DNA of 64,000 bases from Salvelinus alpinus (Eukaryota; Chordata; Actinopteri; Salmoniformes; Salmonidae): assembly GCF_045679555.1 (NCBI RefSeq), contig NC_092122.1, positions 10,101,602-10,165,601 on the forward strand, read 5' to 3'. Positions 24,201 to 59,109 of this stretch are shown here, one piece after another. The translations under genes were made by a program, and so were the position numbers. The notes beneath the pieces were generated by a model. The model was given only the letters and a program-made list of their open reading frames with translations. It had not been told where the DNA came from and did not search any database. Position 1 is the stretch's first letter, and each line of letters begins with the position of its first letter.

Positions 24201-25345
24201 CAATGAGGAAATGGCTGCCTAAATATGATCCCCAATCAGAGACAACGATAAACAGCTGTCTCTGATTGGGAACCATACCAGGCCAACATTAACCATTAAT
24301 CACCTAGATGACCCACCCTAGTCACTATCACGCCCCAACCAACAGAGAATAAACAGCTCTCTATGGTCAGGGCTTGACAGTGACCAACAACCCTCCTCTG
24401 ATTGGTTGATTTCGTATGTGTCCTGCAGTGGGAAGAGGAAGATCAAGGTCCAAGGGTTCCATCTGGAGTTTGTGGAGGGGGTTGTTCATGACCACACCCC
24501 TCAGACCATCCAATCCAACTACAGCTCTGGGGTAGACATCTTAGCACACTGATTTTAATTGATTTCTTGACTAAGCATCATGTCTTCACCCACTCTCACG
24601 TAACCAGTCAGTAACCTAATATGAGCATGCACACCTCACCTTCACACAACACAGAAATCAGTCATGGGGGGATCAATATCTGAGGTATTCTAATTCATGT
24701 TGTTGGTGTTTTTAGACTCTGTGGTACCACACACCTCCCTTTGAACACATTAACCAGCCAGTCACGTCCACTGTGTTTCTGAGAGTGGCCAATCAGACAC
24801 TGGCCTGCTCATCACAGCTCACCTACCATCCCGACCCAGAATTCACCAGCTACACCGCAATCAAGACAGGAAACGACCTGCATGTCACCATTGAGGTATA
24901 CACATGTGCACGCATGCATGCACCCATACCTACACACATACATGCTCTCTCTCTTTTATTTCAGAAAAGGGCTGACAAGTTGAACATCGCCACAGAAGAG
25001 ATCTCAGTGTTGGTTGTTCAGGAGGAGAACCAGGATGTAGAGTGTGCCATGGACACCATTGAGACGAGGAATGGGACTGACTCTGTCATCTGTGAGATAA
25101 AGAACACTCCCAGCGCCAACATCAAGTCAGTGAAGGTAAAAATCTTATTCAGATGAAACCTCAACCCACCATTTTATTAGTTTAGCTGGAACACTGTCCT
25201 TGGAAATGGTGAACAATAATCATGTATTATGTTGTCTTTGTTCATCAGATAAGAGTTGGCAATGTCACAATAAACCTTGATTCAACACACACTCAACTGC
25301 TAAGACTCTTTCTGCTTATATCCATCATCATTATAGTCATCGTTG
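17181..25345 (+). CDS. plxnc1: Plexin-C1-like ectodomain plus TM cassette, copy 2
   Basis: Inferred exons: 17181-18137, 18260-18400, 18942-19076, 19166-19275, 19967-20247, 20341-20443, 20683-20770, 20958-20996, 21886-22019, 23350-23526, 24429-24531, 24716-24895, 24965-25135 and 25249-25345. All are open, phases agree at every junction, and exon 10 is complete, so this copy can encode about 905 residues from signal peptide through TM. It then stops: no juxtamembrane or GAP exon follows before cassette 3. Unlike copy 1 it has an extra in-frame ATG four codons upstream (17,169). Exon 1 is identical to copy 3, but from exon 5 onward the sequence follows copy 1. Possible fates are a decoy receptor, a variable 5' cassette, or a pseudogene. 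Confidence 0.72.
19342..19434 (+). repeat. Exon-1-derived fragment inside intron 4 (copy 2)
   Basis: Same 93-bp piece as at 3,221-3,313, at the equivalent position downstream of the PSI exon. Confidence 0.85.
20774..20866. repeat. CA-rich microsatellite in intron 7, copy 2
   Basis: Shorter allele of the tract at 4,654-4,766, directly after the exon 7 donor. Confidence 0.9.
21260..21306. repeat. TC microsatellite in intron 8, copy 2
   Basis: (TC)n tract, longer than the equivalent tract in copy 1. Confidence 0.85.
21605..21794. mobile_element. Foldback MITE in intron 8, copy 2
   Basis: Orthologous to the hairpin element at 5,491-5,680, with two or three substitutions. Confidence 0.75.
22086..23256. 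mobile_element. Interspersed repeat filling intron 9 of copy 2
   Basis: About 1.17 kb inserted between sequence matching GAGAT and TTTTCACTGGTGCTC in copy 3, where it is absent. It starts near a TAACTAAAACG motif and ends near GCTGCCCCCTATCACAAAG. It contains no long open frame. From general familiarity it looks like a dispersed salmonid repeat, but I cannot assign a class. Copy 1 keeps only its left 437 bp. Confidence 0.55.
23866..24379 (-). mobile_element. Solo LTR in intron 10 of copy 2
   Basis: A single 514-bp LTR flanked by GTGAC on both sides, at the same site as the full element in copy 1. Its first bases (TGTCACGTTCGTCATTCGG) match the outer end of the left LTR. Diagnostic bases further in (for example ATAACTTCC, AACGAAACG, CAACGATAAAC and the CTTGACA end) match the right LTR. 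This places the LTR-LTR crossover within about the first 85 bp. Confidence 0.88.
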
Positions 25346-25938
25346 GTAAGTATTCCTTACTTCAGCTTCATTCTCGTGGTTTTCTGTAGCTTTTAAATGT
25401 GGTTACTTATGTCAGATGTACTATTGAGTAAGGCTCCTAGTTTTAGGTGTGTTGTGATGTCCTCGGCACTAACTTCACGCGCCTCCTTCGCCACTCACCA
25501 CACCTGTACCCACTGCTGATTAGCACCACTGCACTATTTAAGCCACGGTTTTACCCTCCAGTATTCCTTATCCTGCTGGGGATTGCAATGGCCAAACTTA
25601 TTATTCATTTCCGTGATCTGCGTCACTGACTACGTGAGTACATTTTATTTATTGGAGAATATGTAATAATGTTTATATTTAAGATCTGTTGAGTTTGTCA
25701 AAGTTTGTGTGCTGTTGTCATTTTCCTTAGTACATTTTCCCTTCGTTTTGGTTGTGTTAACGATTATTTTGTGAAATGAATGGTAAATAAAGTACTGTGT
25801 TATGTTGCAGTCACTTTTATTGTAAATATGAGTAGAATATGTTTCTAAACACTTCTACATTGTGGATGCTACCATGATCACGGATAATCCTGAATGAATC
25901 GTGAATAATGATGAGGGAGATAGTTAGACGCACAATTA

Positions 25939-27138
25939 CACTGCATGACCAAAAGTATGTTGACACCTGCTGGTCGAACATCTCATTCTAAAATCATGGG
26001 CATTAATATGGAGTTGGTCCCCCCTTTGCTGCTATAACAGCCTCCACTCTTCTGGGAAGGCTTTTCACTAGATGTTGGAACATTGCTGTGGGGACGTGCT
26101 TCCATTCAGCCACAAGAGCATTGGTGAGGTCGGGCACTGATGTTGGGCGATTAGGTCTGGCTCGCAGCCGGCGTTCCAATTCATTCCAAAGGTGTTCGAT
26201 GGGGTTGAGGTCAGGGCTCTGTGCAGGCCAGTCAAGTTCTTTCACACCGATCTCAACAAACCATTTCTGTATGGATCTCGCTTTGTGCATGGGGGCATTG
26301 TCATTCTGAAACAAGAAAGGGCCTTCCCCAAACGGTTGCCACAAAGTTGGAAGCACAGAATTGTTTAGAATGTCATTGTATGCTGTAGCGTTAAGATAAG
26401 GGGCCGAGCCATAACCATGAAAAACAGCTCCTGGACATTACTCATCCTCCACCAAACTTTACAGTTGGCGCTATGAACTCTGGCAGGTAGCGTTCTTCTG
26501 GCATCTGCCAAACCTAAATTCGTCTGTCGGACTTCCAGATGGTGAAGCGTGATTCATCACTCCAGAGAACGCCTTTCCACTGCTCCAGAGTCCAATGGCG
26601 GCGACATTTACACCACTCCAGCCAACGCTTGGCTTTGCCCATGGTGATCTTAGGCTTGTGTCTGGCTGCCAGGCCATGAAAACCCATTTCATGAAGCTCC
26701 CAACGAACAGTTCTTGTGCTGATGTTGCTTCCAGAGGCAGTTTGGAACTCGGTAGTGAGTGTTGCAACTGAGGACAGACTATTTTTATGCGCTTCAGCAC
26801 TCGTCGGTCCCGTTCTGTGAGCTTGTGTGGCCTAGGACTTCACGGCGGAGACGTTGTTGCTCCTAGACGTTTCCACTTCACAATAACAGCACTTACAGTT
26901 GACCGGGGCAGCTCTAGCAGGGCAGAAATCTGACGAACTGACTTGTTGGAAACGTGGCATCCTATGACAATGCCACGTTGAAAGTCAATGAGCTCTTCAC
27001 TAAAGTCTTTCTACTGCCAATGTTTGTGGTTACATGGCTGTGTGCTCGAGTTTATACACATGTTAGCAACAGGTGTGGCTGAAACAGCCAAATCCACTAA
27101 CTTGAAGGGGTGTCCACATACTTTGTGTATATATAGTG
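25939..27138 (-). mobile_element. Degenerate Tc1-like transposon in a MITE (copy 2 tail)
   Basis: Copy of the element at 10,666-11,865 in the same nested position, with the same broken transposase (C-terminal piece at 26,003-26,356, N-terminal piece at 26,471-26,800). The nesting therefore predates separation of cassettes 1 and 2. Confidence 0.85.
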
Positions 27139-27369
27139 TGTCATACCCCCAAGACTTGCTAACCTCTCACCATTACAATAACAGGGGATGACAAAATATT
27201 TTGGGGGGTAAGATTTTTGTGCGTCTAACTTTCTCACTCATAATTATTCATTATTCATTCAGGATTATGGTAGCATCTACATTCATGTAGAAGTGTGCTT
27301 GATGCAGTCATTGCGTGCTATGAATATGGGAACAAATACTTACATTTTTACTACTTTAATACACATATA

Positions 27370-28580
27370 CAATGCATTTGGAAAGTATTCAGACCCCTTG
27401 ATTTTTTCCACATTTTGTTACGTTACAGCCTTATTCTAAAATTGCTTAAATAAAAATGTTTCCTCATCAATCTACACACAATACCCCATGATGACAAAGG
27501 GATAACAGGTTTTACAAATTTATTACAAATAAAAATATACCTTATTTATATAACTATTCAGACCCTTTGCTATGAGACTCGAAATTGAGCTCAGGTGCAT
27601 CCTGTTTCCATTGGTCATCCTTGAGATGATAGGAGTCCACCTGTGGTAAATTCAATTGATTGGACATGATTTGGAAAGGCACACACCTGTCTATATAATG
27701 TCACACAGTTGACAGTGCATGTCAGAGCAAAAACCAAGCCATGAGGTCGAAGGAATTGTCCGTTGAGCTCCGAGACAGGATTGTGTCGAGGCACAGATCT
27801 GAGAAAGGGTGCCAAAAAAGGTCTGCAACATTGAAGGTCTCCAAGAACACAGTGGCCTCATCATTCTTAAATGGAAGAAGTTTGGAACCACCAAGACTCT
27901 TCCCAGAGCTGGCCGCTTGGCCAAACTGAGCAATCGGGGGAGAACGGCCTTGGTCAAGGAGGTGACTAAGAACCCGATGGTCACTCTGACAGAGCTCTAG
28001 AGTTCCTCTGTGGAGATGGGAGAACCTTCCAGAAGCACAACCATCTCTGCAGCACTCCATCAATCAGGCCTTTATGGTAGTGGCCAGACGGAAGCCACTC
28101 CTCAGAAAAAGGCACATGATAGCCCGCTTGGAGTTTGCCAAAAGGCACCCAAAGGACTCAGACCATGACAAACAAGATTATCTGGTCTGATGAAACTAAG
28201 ATTGAATGTCTGGAGGAAGTTTGGGACCATCCCTACAGTGAAGCATGGTGGTGGCAGCATCATGCTGTGGGGATGTTTTTCAGCGGCAGGGACTGGGAGA
28301 CTCGTAAGGATCGAGGGAAAGATGAACAGAGCAAAGTACAGAGAGGTCCTTGATGAAAACCTTCTATAGAGCACTCAGGACCTCAGACTGGGGCGAAGGT
28401 TCACCTTCCAACAGGACAACGACCCTAAGTACACAGCCAAGATAATGTTTTTGCTTTGTCATTATGGGGTTTTGTGTGTAGATTGATGGGAGAGGGAAAC
28501 AATTTAATCCATTTTACAATAAGGCTGTAACGTAACAATGTGTAAATGTCAAGGGGTCTGAATACTTCCCGAATGCACCG
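27370..28580 (+). mobile_element. Degenerate Tc1-like transposon, 3'-deleted (copy 2 tail)
   Basis: Copy of 12,097-13,318 with the same loss of the transposase C-terminus and an 11-bp difference near its left end. Confidence 0.8.
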
Positions 28581-28825
28581 TAAGTGAATTTTCCCAATAC
28601 CTAAAATGGGGGGGACTATTCACAAAAAGTGCTGTAATGTCTAAACAGTTCACCCAATCTGGATGGAAATAACCTCAAAATATAGCTGTTAGTCTACACT
28701 TCAACCACATAGTCATTGTTTGCTTCACTGTCCCAATAATTACTGAGGGCACTGTATATTCTTACTTTGTTTTGTTAATTATTTTCAGTTTATTCTCCCT
28801 TTTGCTTGATTTAATCTGCTATTAG

Positions 28826-28917
28826 GTCTGGAAGGAACCTGCATTATCTGAGGTCAACATAGACTGTCCTTTGAGTCTTTGCAAGTTTGTTGGCAAGGTG
28901 GTTGATCTTACTCCAGT
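28826..28917 (+). other. Candidate alternative terminal exon (copy 2 tail)
   Basis: Same sequence as 13,564-13,655. It has an acceptor-like TATTAG and a GTAAGT donor. In phase 1 after the TM exon it gives a stop after about eight residues. The peptide is not recognised and the call is speculative. Confidence 0.25.
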
Positions 28918-29551
28918 GTAAGTCGCCTTCTCCTCCATCATTATTTTTGGAACAAAGATATCTTACATTTTTGGAAATTGGATAAAATACAATGTACCTC
29001 TTCTAAATTCTACAAAATGTCAGCCTTTCTTTACTTGGGTAGAGACGCTATCATTCCTCCCCACTCAACAGTTAACTGCTTGCACTTGATTTGCCTGTAA
29101 TTTATATTAATGTTTGTAGTATCCTGACTTAATATAAGACTGTATACCACTGTCATATATGTACCCTTTTTTGTTTTACCATATTATATTTTTATGTATA
29201 AAATAACATGCCTATTCTAAATCAATTGCTGTTTACATTAAAACTGTGAAACTAAGTTTCCTTTGTGATTCCCCCATTCAGGCGTCGTTTGTGCTATTTG
29301 TATATTCATGTAGCCTACATAATAGTGCATAAGGCTAATTTGAGAAATAATGTTACCATCCTTCAATGTGTGAATCAATCAGGCCATCTGAACTGTTATG
29401 TAAACATGGTACAGGATGTAAAACCTGATTTGTAGCGGGTGAAACTTGTCGACCAGAGTCATTTGACATAAGCCTTAAAGCCCAAACTGTACAAATTCCC
29501 AATCAGACACTTTCCCTTACATCCAGGTATTTGGAGTCCCTATAGGACATA

Positions 29552-31208
29552 CAGTTGAAGTCGGAAGTTTACATATGCTTAGGTTGGAGTCATTAAAACT
29601 CGTTTTTCAACCACTCCACAAATGTCTTGTTAACAAACTATACTTTTGGAAAGTCGGTTAGGACATTACTTCGTGCATGGCACAAGTAATTTTCCCAACA
29701 ATTGTTTACAGACAGATTATTTCACTTATAATTAATTGTATCACAATTCCAGGGGGTCAGAAGTTTACATACACTAAGTTGACTGTGCCTTTAAACAGCT
29801 TGGAACATTTCCGAAAATGATGTCATGGCTTTAGAAGCTTCTGATAGGCTAATTGACATAATTTGAGTCAATTGGAGGTGTACCTGTGGATGTATTTCAA
29901 GGCCTAACTTCAAACTCAGTGCCTCATGGGTGACATCATGGGAAAATCATGGGAAAATCGAAGGAAATCAGCCAAGATCTCAGAACTCAGAAATAAAATT
30001 GTAGACCTCCACAAGTTTGATTCATCCTTGGGAGCAATTTCCAAACACCTGAAGGTACCACGTTCATCTGTACAAACAATAGTACGCAAGTATAAACACC
30101 ATGGGACCAAGCAGCCGTCATACCGCTCAAGAAGGAGATGCGTTCTGTCTCCTAGAGATGAACGTACTTTGGTGCGAAAAGTGCAAATCATTCCCAGAAC
30201 AACAGCAAAGGACCTTGTGAAGATGATGGAGGAAGCAGGTACAAAAGTATCTATATCCACAATAAAAACAAGTCCTATATCAACAAAAGCTAAAAGGCCA
30301 CTCAGCAAGGAAGAAGCCACTGCTCCAAAACCGCCATTAAAAATGCCAGACTACAGTTTGCAACTGCATATGGGGACAAAGATCGTACTTTTTGGAGAAA
30401 TGTCCTCTGGTCTGATGAAACAAAAATAGAACTGTTTGGCCATAATGACCATTGTTATGTTTGGAGGAAAAGGGGGGATGCTTGCAAGCCGAAGAACACC
30501 ATCCCAACTGTCAAGCACGGGGGTGGCAGCATCATGTTGTGGTTGTGCCTTGCTGCATGAGGGACTGGTGCACATCACAAAATAAATGGCATCATGAGGA
30601 CCGAAAACTATGTGGATATATTGAAGCAACATCTCAAGACATCAGTCAGGAAGTTAAAGCTTGGTCGCAAATGGGTCTTACAAATGGACAATGACCCCAA
30701 GCATACTTCCAAAGTTGTATCAAAATGGCTTAAGGACTACAAAGTCAAGGTATTGGAGTGGCCATCACAAAGCCCTGACCTCAATCCTATAGAAAATGTG
30801 TGGGCAGAACTGAAACAGTGTGTGCAAGCAAGGAGGCCTACAAACCTGATTCAGTTACACCAGCTCTGTCAGGAGGAATGGGCCAAAATTCACCCAACTT
30901 ATTGTGGGAAGCTTGTGGAAGGCTACCTGAAACGTTTGACCCAAGTTAAACAATTTAAAGGCAATGCTACCAAATACTAATTGAGCGTATATAAACTTCT
31001 GACCCACTGGGAATGTGATGAAATAAATAAAAGTTGAAATAAATCATTCTCTCTACTATTATTCTGGCATTTCACATTCTTTAAAAAAAAGTGGTGATGC
31101 TAACTGACCTAAAACAGGGAATGTTTACTAGGATTAAAGTCAGGAATTGTGAAAAACGGAGTTTAAATGTATTTGGCTAAGGTGTATGTAAACTTCCGAC
31201 TTCAACTG
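29552..31208 (+). mobile_element. Sleeping-Beauty-family Tc1-like transposon (fossil), copy 2 tail
   Basis: Near-identical copy of the element at 14,290-15,945 with the same TIRs and TA flanks. One added A near 30,338 lengthens the N-terminal frame to 167 codons, but later frameshifts and the stop remain. Confidence 0.92.
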
Positions 31209-31210
31209 TA

Positions 31211-31450
31211 CCAACTCAGTGGCCTTGAGGTTAGTGTCTGCCCAGAGATTGGGAGTTTGATCCCCAGCTGAGTCATACCATAGACACTCATAATTAAGGA
31301 GATCATTTGGGAAGGCCCTGCGATAGACTAGAGTCCTGTCTAGGGGGTGTACGTGTACATTAAGCTGCTTCACGCTACAGAAACAGGATATCCTGTTCCT
31401 ATGAGCTGTTCCGGCTCGCAGAAGCCAAGGCTTGTACAAGGCTACTTACT
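31211..31450 (+). mobile_element. tRNA-derived SINE at the cassette 2/cassette 3 junction
   Basis: Same SINE as at 15,948-16,190, in the same position relative to the unit boundary. Confidence 0.5.
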
Positions 31451-32442
31451 TATAGGACCTTGTGGAGAGTTGGACCAGTGTGAGCTCTATGACCCCAATC
31501 TAGAGAGCGCTGAGAGGGATGCCATGGGCCCATTCTCAACATTGAGTCCCGTATCAAGTGATGCAGACTATGAGTGCTGATATTTTTGAGTAGCTTGATC
31601 CATACGGTTCCAGGTGGTTTAACATGAAGACAGAGAAGCATAAGAGGCCACTTGCAGTAGGCATGACCAGGGATGTTCTCTTGGTAAGTGCGTGAATTGG
31701 ACCATTTTCCTGTCCTGCTAGGCATTCAAAATGTAATGAGTACTTTTGGGCATCAGGGAAAATGTATGGAGTAAAAAGTATTATTTTCTTTAGGAATGTA
31801 GTTGAGTAAAAGTTGTCAAACATAAATAAAGTACAGATACACCAAAAATGACTTCAGTTGTATTTTTACTTAATACTTTACACCACTGCATGCCAGTCTT
31901 TAGGGTAGTATTTTGTCTAGTAATGTAACACTTTCACCACCAGAATGCAGTGTAGGACCGAACAAAAAGTGCCCCCTTGGGATAGCCCGTGATGACATCA
32001 AAAGAAATGCGAGGCATTCACTCTCGGTTACGTATTTGATTATTGAATCAAAGTATTTAAATCAAAATAATCATATAGGTGATGGTGATGTTGACACTGG
32101 CATTTGAATAGGCAATATAGACATTACCACAAATGCGAGTTTGGAGACGTTTTGGAAACACTCAAACAACGATGTTACTGATACATCCTCTGATGAGATT
32201 GAAAGGTAGGGAACTAGCGTTAATTTCGATATCACAGTAGAGATTTAAACACGGAAGTCGGAGTCTCAGAACATAACCGTCGGAACTAAATGTTATGACA
32301 TAGTTGCAGCATCCATCCACTGTGCACTTTTACGCAATCCTCCTGTTGGCCTTCGGCACAGTATGACAGTGGCATCAGAGGCGCAGAACGGAGTTTACCA
32401 TGCGCTCTCCTCTCAGGCTTGACTGACTACATGATTTACGAG

Positions 32443-55829
<23,387 letters not shown>

Positions 55830-56550
55830 AACTGAGCTCACTCCCTCCCATTCGACATGCTGAAGGCCAGAAAGCTGTTCTAAAGACGGAATGTCAGGAG
55901 ACTACATAGGGATTTACAATTAAAGAAAATAAAGGAGGGAGGCTTTTCAGATTACTGGGATGAACCAAATGATAGCATGAATTAGCAGGTCACATTCCAG
56001 CTAGACACTTACCCAGAAGCAGTATACTCTTATTCTGAAGCTGGGACTTTTGTTTCCTCAACCGAATGACAAAGAAGAGTTCAGCAGCTCTTAGTGTTAA
56101 TGGTTCACACAAGTAAAGCTCAGAACAAAAAATATGTACACGACCTCAGTAAAGCATAAACATTTATTTGTATGAATTGCAAATACAAAAACACATACAT
56201 CTTGAAATAACATCACAAAAAAAGTTGTATAAATGTTGTGCAAGTCACAGCTCTTTAGAGCCGTGAAACCAACCTTTTTTAACACAAATGCCTTTAGGAC
56301 TATCACGCTTTTAAAGTTTCAGAGTGATGGCCTTAGTGTAAACATTTGATACAAATCTCAACAGTCAATTAAAACTTTGAGTAAGTCATTGGTTGGCCAT
56401 TGATATCATTCTTCACATAGGCATCAACAGTCAAGGCATGGAAGGACTCCAGCACCGTTACTCACCAAGGAATGTAAACATTGAATCTATGTAGCTCTTT
56501 CTCTTTTCATTTGATATGTTTTGTGCCAATAAAATCAAAATGTTTTTCAC
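55830..56550 (+). other. plxnc1: 3' untranslated region of plexin C1
   Basis: Follows the TGA at 55,827-55,829. Candidate poly(A) signals are an AATAAA near 55,928 and one at 56,528-56,533 (GTGCCAATAAAATC). The distal one would leave only about 120 bp between the plexin 3' end and the convergent CEP83 stop. Confidence 0.55.
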
Positions 56551-56672
56551 AAAATATTTGAGAGCTCACTTATTAAATTAGAACATCACCAAATAATCAC
56601 TTTTAGGGAGTAATAAATCCTACAGTGAAGGGCACACTCACTCTCTGGGGGGGGGGGGTCAGAGTGGAGAGG

Positions 56673-56831
56673 TCAGAGTCCAGGGAGAGAGTCGTGCAGG
56701 CTAGAGGCCCCCGTCCATGGGAGGCCCCCGTCCATGGGAGGCCCCAGTTCCACCATCTGCTGCTGCGTAGTACAGGCTAACTCCTCCAGCCTCCAACGCA
56801 GCAGTGATAACTCTCTCTGGTGCTGCTCCTC
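56673..56831 (-). CDS. cep83: Terminal exon of CEP83
   Basis: Begins after CTCTCAG in phase 0 and reads [18 protein letters not shown], the conserved C-terminal motif, then a Gly/Pro-rich tail ending at TGA (56,673-56,675). A 17-bp tandem duplication (GGCCCCCGTCCATGGGA twice) lies in the tail-coding part. Read from the phase of the previous visible exon it would be out of frame. Confidence 0.8.
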   Translation of the reverse strand, partial: EEQHQRELSLLRWRLEELACTTQQQMVELGPPMDGGLPWTGASSLHDSLPGL

Positions 56832-56917
56832 CTGAGAGAGAGGGGTGGGGAGAAAAATGAGAAGGGACAGAAAGGGATGGAGCAGTGACCTCTACCATAT
56901 TGCTAACACCTATCAAA

Positions 56918-57617
56918 TCAAAGTTTATTGGTCATGTACACAGATGTTATCGCAGGTTCAGCTAAACGCTTGTGTTTCTAGCTCTAACCGTGCAGTAATA
57001 CACACATAATCAAGAAAAGTATAGCTAAAAATGAGCCATGACAAGAAGTATAAACAAAGTGAGTAATACAGTATGTAAACATTAGTAAAGTGACCAGTGT
57101 TAAATGATTATGCTAACTAAGAGCCAATTTATGCTTGATCAGAAAATATGGTCGGAGGCGCCGTATGGATGGAGCGACTCACTTGCGGAGCCCCCAGAGA
57201 CATGCAGTGGGAAAATTGAGCTCCGTACCACATCACCGTGCACCTCTCAAATTTTGTAACAATGCGGAGGGCTCCGCATTGACCTGATTGCTTGACGGTA
57301 GGTGAGGGCGGGAGGTCCTGTATAAACACAAACTCACTTCCTTGACAACAGCTCTGCGCGGCGAAGCACAAGAAGTATGCATGCCCTGACTTCTGCAGAG
57401 GCCATTTCACGATAAATGCTGCACGGCCAATGCAGACGTCTGGAATGACCTTGCAGGTCCATTAAGGTTCAGGGCAGGGTACCGGGCGGAGGCCGGCTAG
57501 TGATGGATATTTAACAGTCTGATGCCCTGGAGATAGAAGCCGTTTCTCAGTCTCTGTGTCCCAGCTTTGATGCACCTGTACAGTTTCCACCTTCTAGATG
57601 TTAGAAGGGTGAACAGA
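56918..57617. repeat. Cluster of interspersed repeats replacing central CEP83 exons
   Basis: Three blocks resembling dispersed salmonid repeats: 56,918-57,000 (AAAGTTTATTGGTCATGTACA), 57,121-57,420 (GGTCGGAGGCGCCGTATGGA) and 57,440-57,617 (GTCTGATGCCCTGGAGATAG). No CEP83-like coding sequence is visible here on either strand. Class assignment is from general memory of salmonid repeats and is uncertain. Confidence 0.5.
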
Positions 57618-57743
57618 CCGTGGCTCTGACGCTCCTCATTCTGGGTGTGGCCAGCAGCATCCTGTAGCGCCCTCTGCTGCTCCAGCTCAGCCAGACGATC
57701 CTCCAGCACCGACCTGAACACACACATTATATACACACGCACA

Positions 57744-57905
57744 CCGGTGGAGGCTGCTGAGGGGAGGACGGTTCATAAAATGGCTGGAATGGAGCAAATG
57801 GAATGGCATCAAACGCCTGGAAACCATGTGTTTTATACCGTTCCACTCCAGCCATTACCACGAGCCCACCCTCCCCAAATAAGGTACCACCAACCTCCTG
57901 TGACA
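57744..57905. mobile_element. Short palindromic-ended dispersed repeat (MITE/SINE-like) in a CEP83 intron
   Basis: Begins GGTGGAGGCTGCTGAGGGGA and ends ACCACCAACCTCCTGTG. The interior ATGGAATGGCATCAAACGCC and CCATGTGTTTTATACCGTTC are partly self-complementary. It has no coding capacity; from memory this repeat is very common in salmonid genomes. Confidence 0.65.
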
Positions 57906-59109
57906 CACACACGAGAGGGACACCGAGAGATGGAGAAAAATATGGATCCTAACTTCTCCTCGTGCACGGTGGCTGTTTTGTGAAACTCCTCCTCGCGAGC
58001 AGCCTGCACCCTCCGGACGAGTTCCCTCTCCCTCTCAGCCAGGACCTCCTTCTGTCTCTCCACCGTCCCCTTCAACACCTCCACATCAGACTGCATACCT
58101 GACAGACAGCCAGAGAAGAAAGGAAGGGGGAGAGAGAGAGAGAGAGAAAGTTGAAGGAGTCGAAAGGAGAGAGACGGGAAGGAAAGAGTTAAGTTTGCAG
58201 ACTAAAATGAGAGTGATGTACAGTACATGTATGATCAAAACAGAGGTTATTTGTGGAGTTATACCTTCCATTTGGCCCTGTAGTGTGTCTCTCTCCCTCT
58301 AGACCTGGCACGCTCCAGCTTCACATTGGCCACCTCCAGCTTGTGAGAGTGCCTCACGCCCTCCACCTGAGACAGAGAAACTGGCATGAGCACACAGCAA
58401 CCTATTGATATAAGGGGTTATGGTGGGGACTGTGAGTTGATCTGGATAAGAGCATCTGCTATGAGAAACACAGCTGATGATCTCTGGGGTTAGAGGTTAA
58501 GGATCATATAGGTACTTACCTGGCTGGTGAGAGTCTTGACCTCTCTCTCAGCCTTGTGTAGTCTGCCGGTCAGCTGGGTGTTCTGTTCATGACTCAGCTG
58601 CAACTCGCTCCCCAGACGCTCCAACTGCAGGCGCAGTGACTGCCTCTGCCTGAAACACAATCAAATTATTCATTATTCCACAAATCAAACCAAGCACACA
58701 GTAAAGTCATTCTACCTAAGTTAGGACTTACTCCAACAGATATATTTCATCACGTAGCTTAATATTCATAGTGACAATAACAGTTCAAGATTGACAGACA
58801 GAGACCACAAGTTTCTTACCTCCAGTGACTTGGCTGCAGCCTGAGATTCTACGAACTGGCAGACCTGGATGCGCTGAACGTTCTCGGCTTGCTGGACAGA
58901 GTTGTCCCTCTGGGCCCGGAGCTCAGCCACCTCAGCCTCCAGGCCCTTCAGACGCAGGTGGAGCTGGGCCTTCTCTCTCAGCAGAGACTCAACACGTTTA
59001 CCGTCTCTAGACGGGTCTGTGCCCTGATACTGGGCCATCAGCTCCTCTCTGTCCCTTTCCAGCCGTGATACCTGAACACACACAACATATCAGAAGAGCA
59101 ATGTCTATA

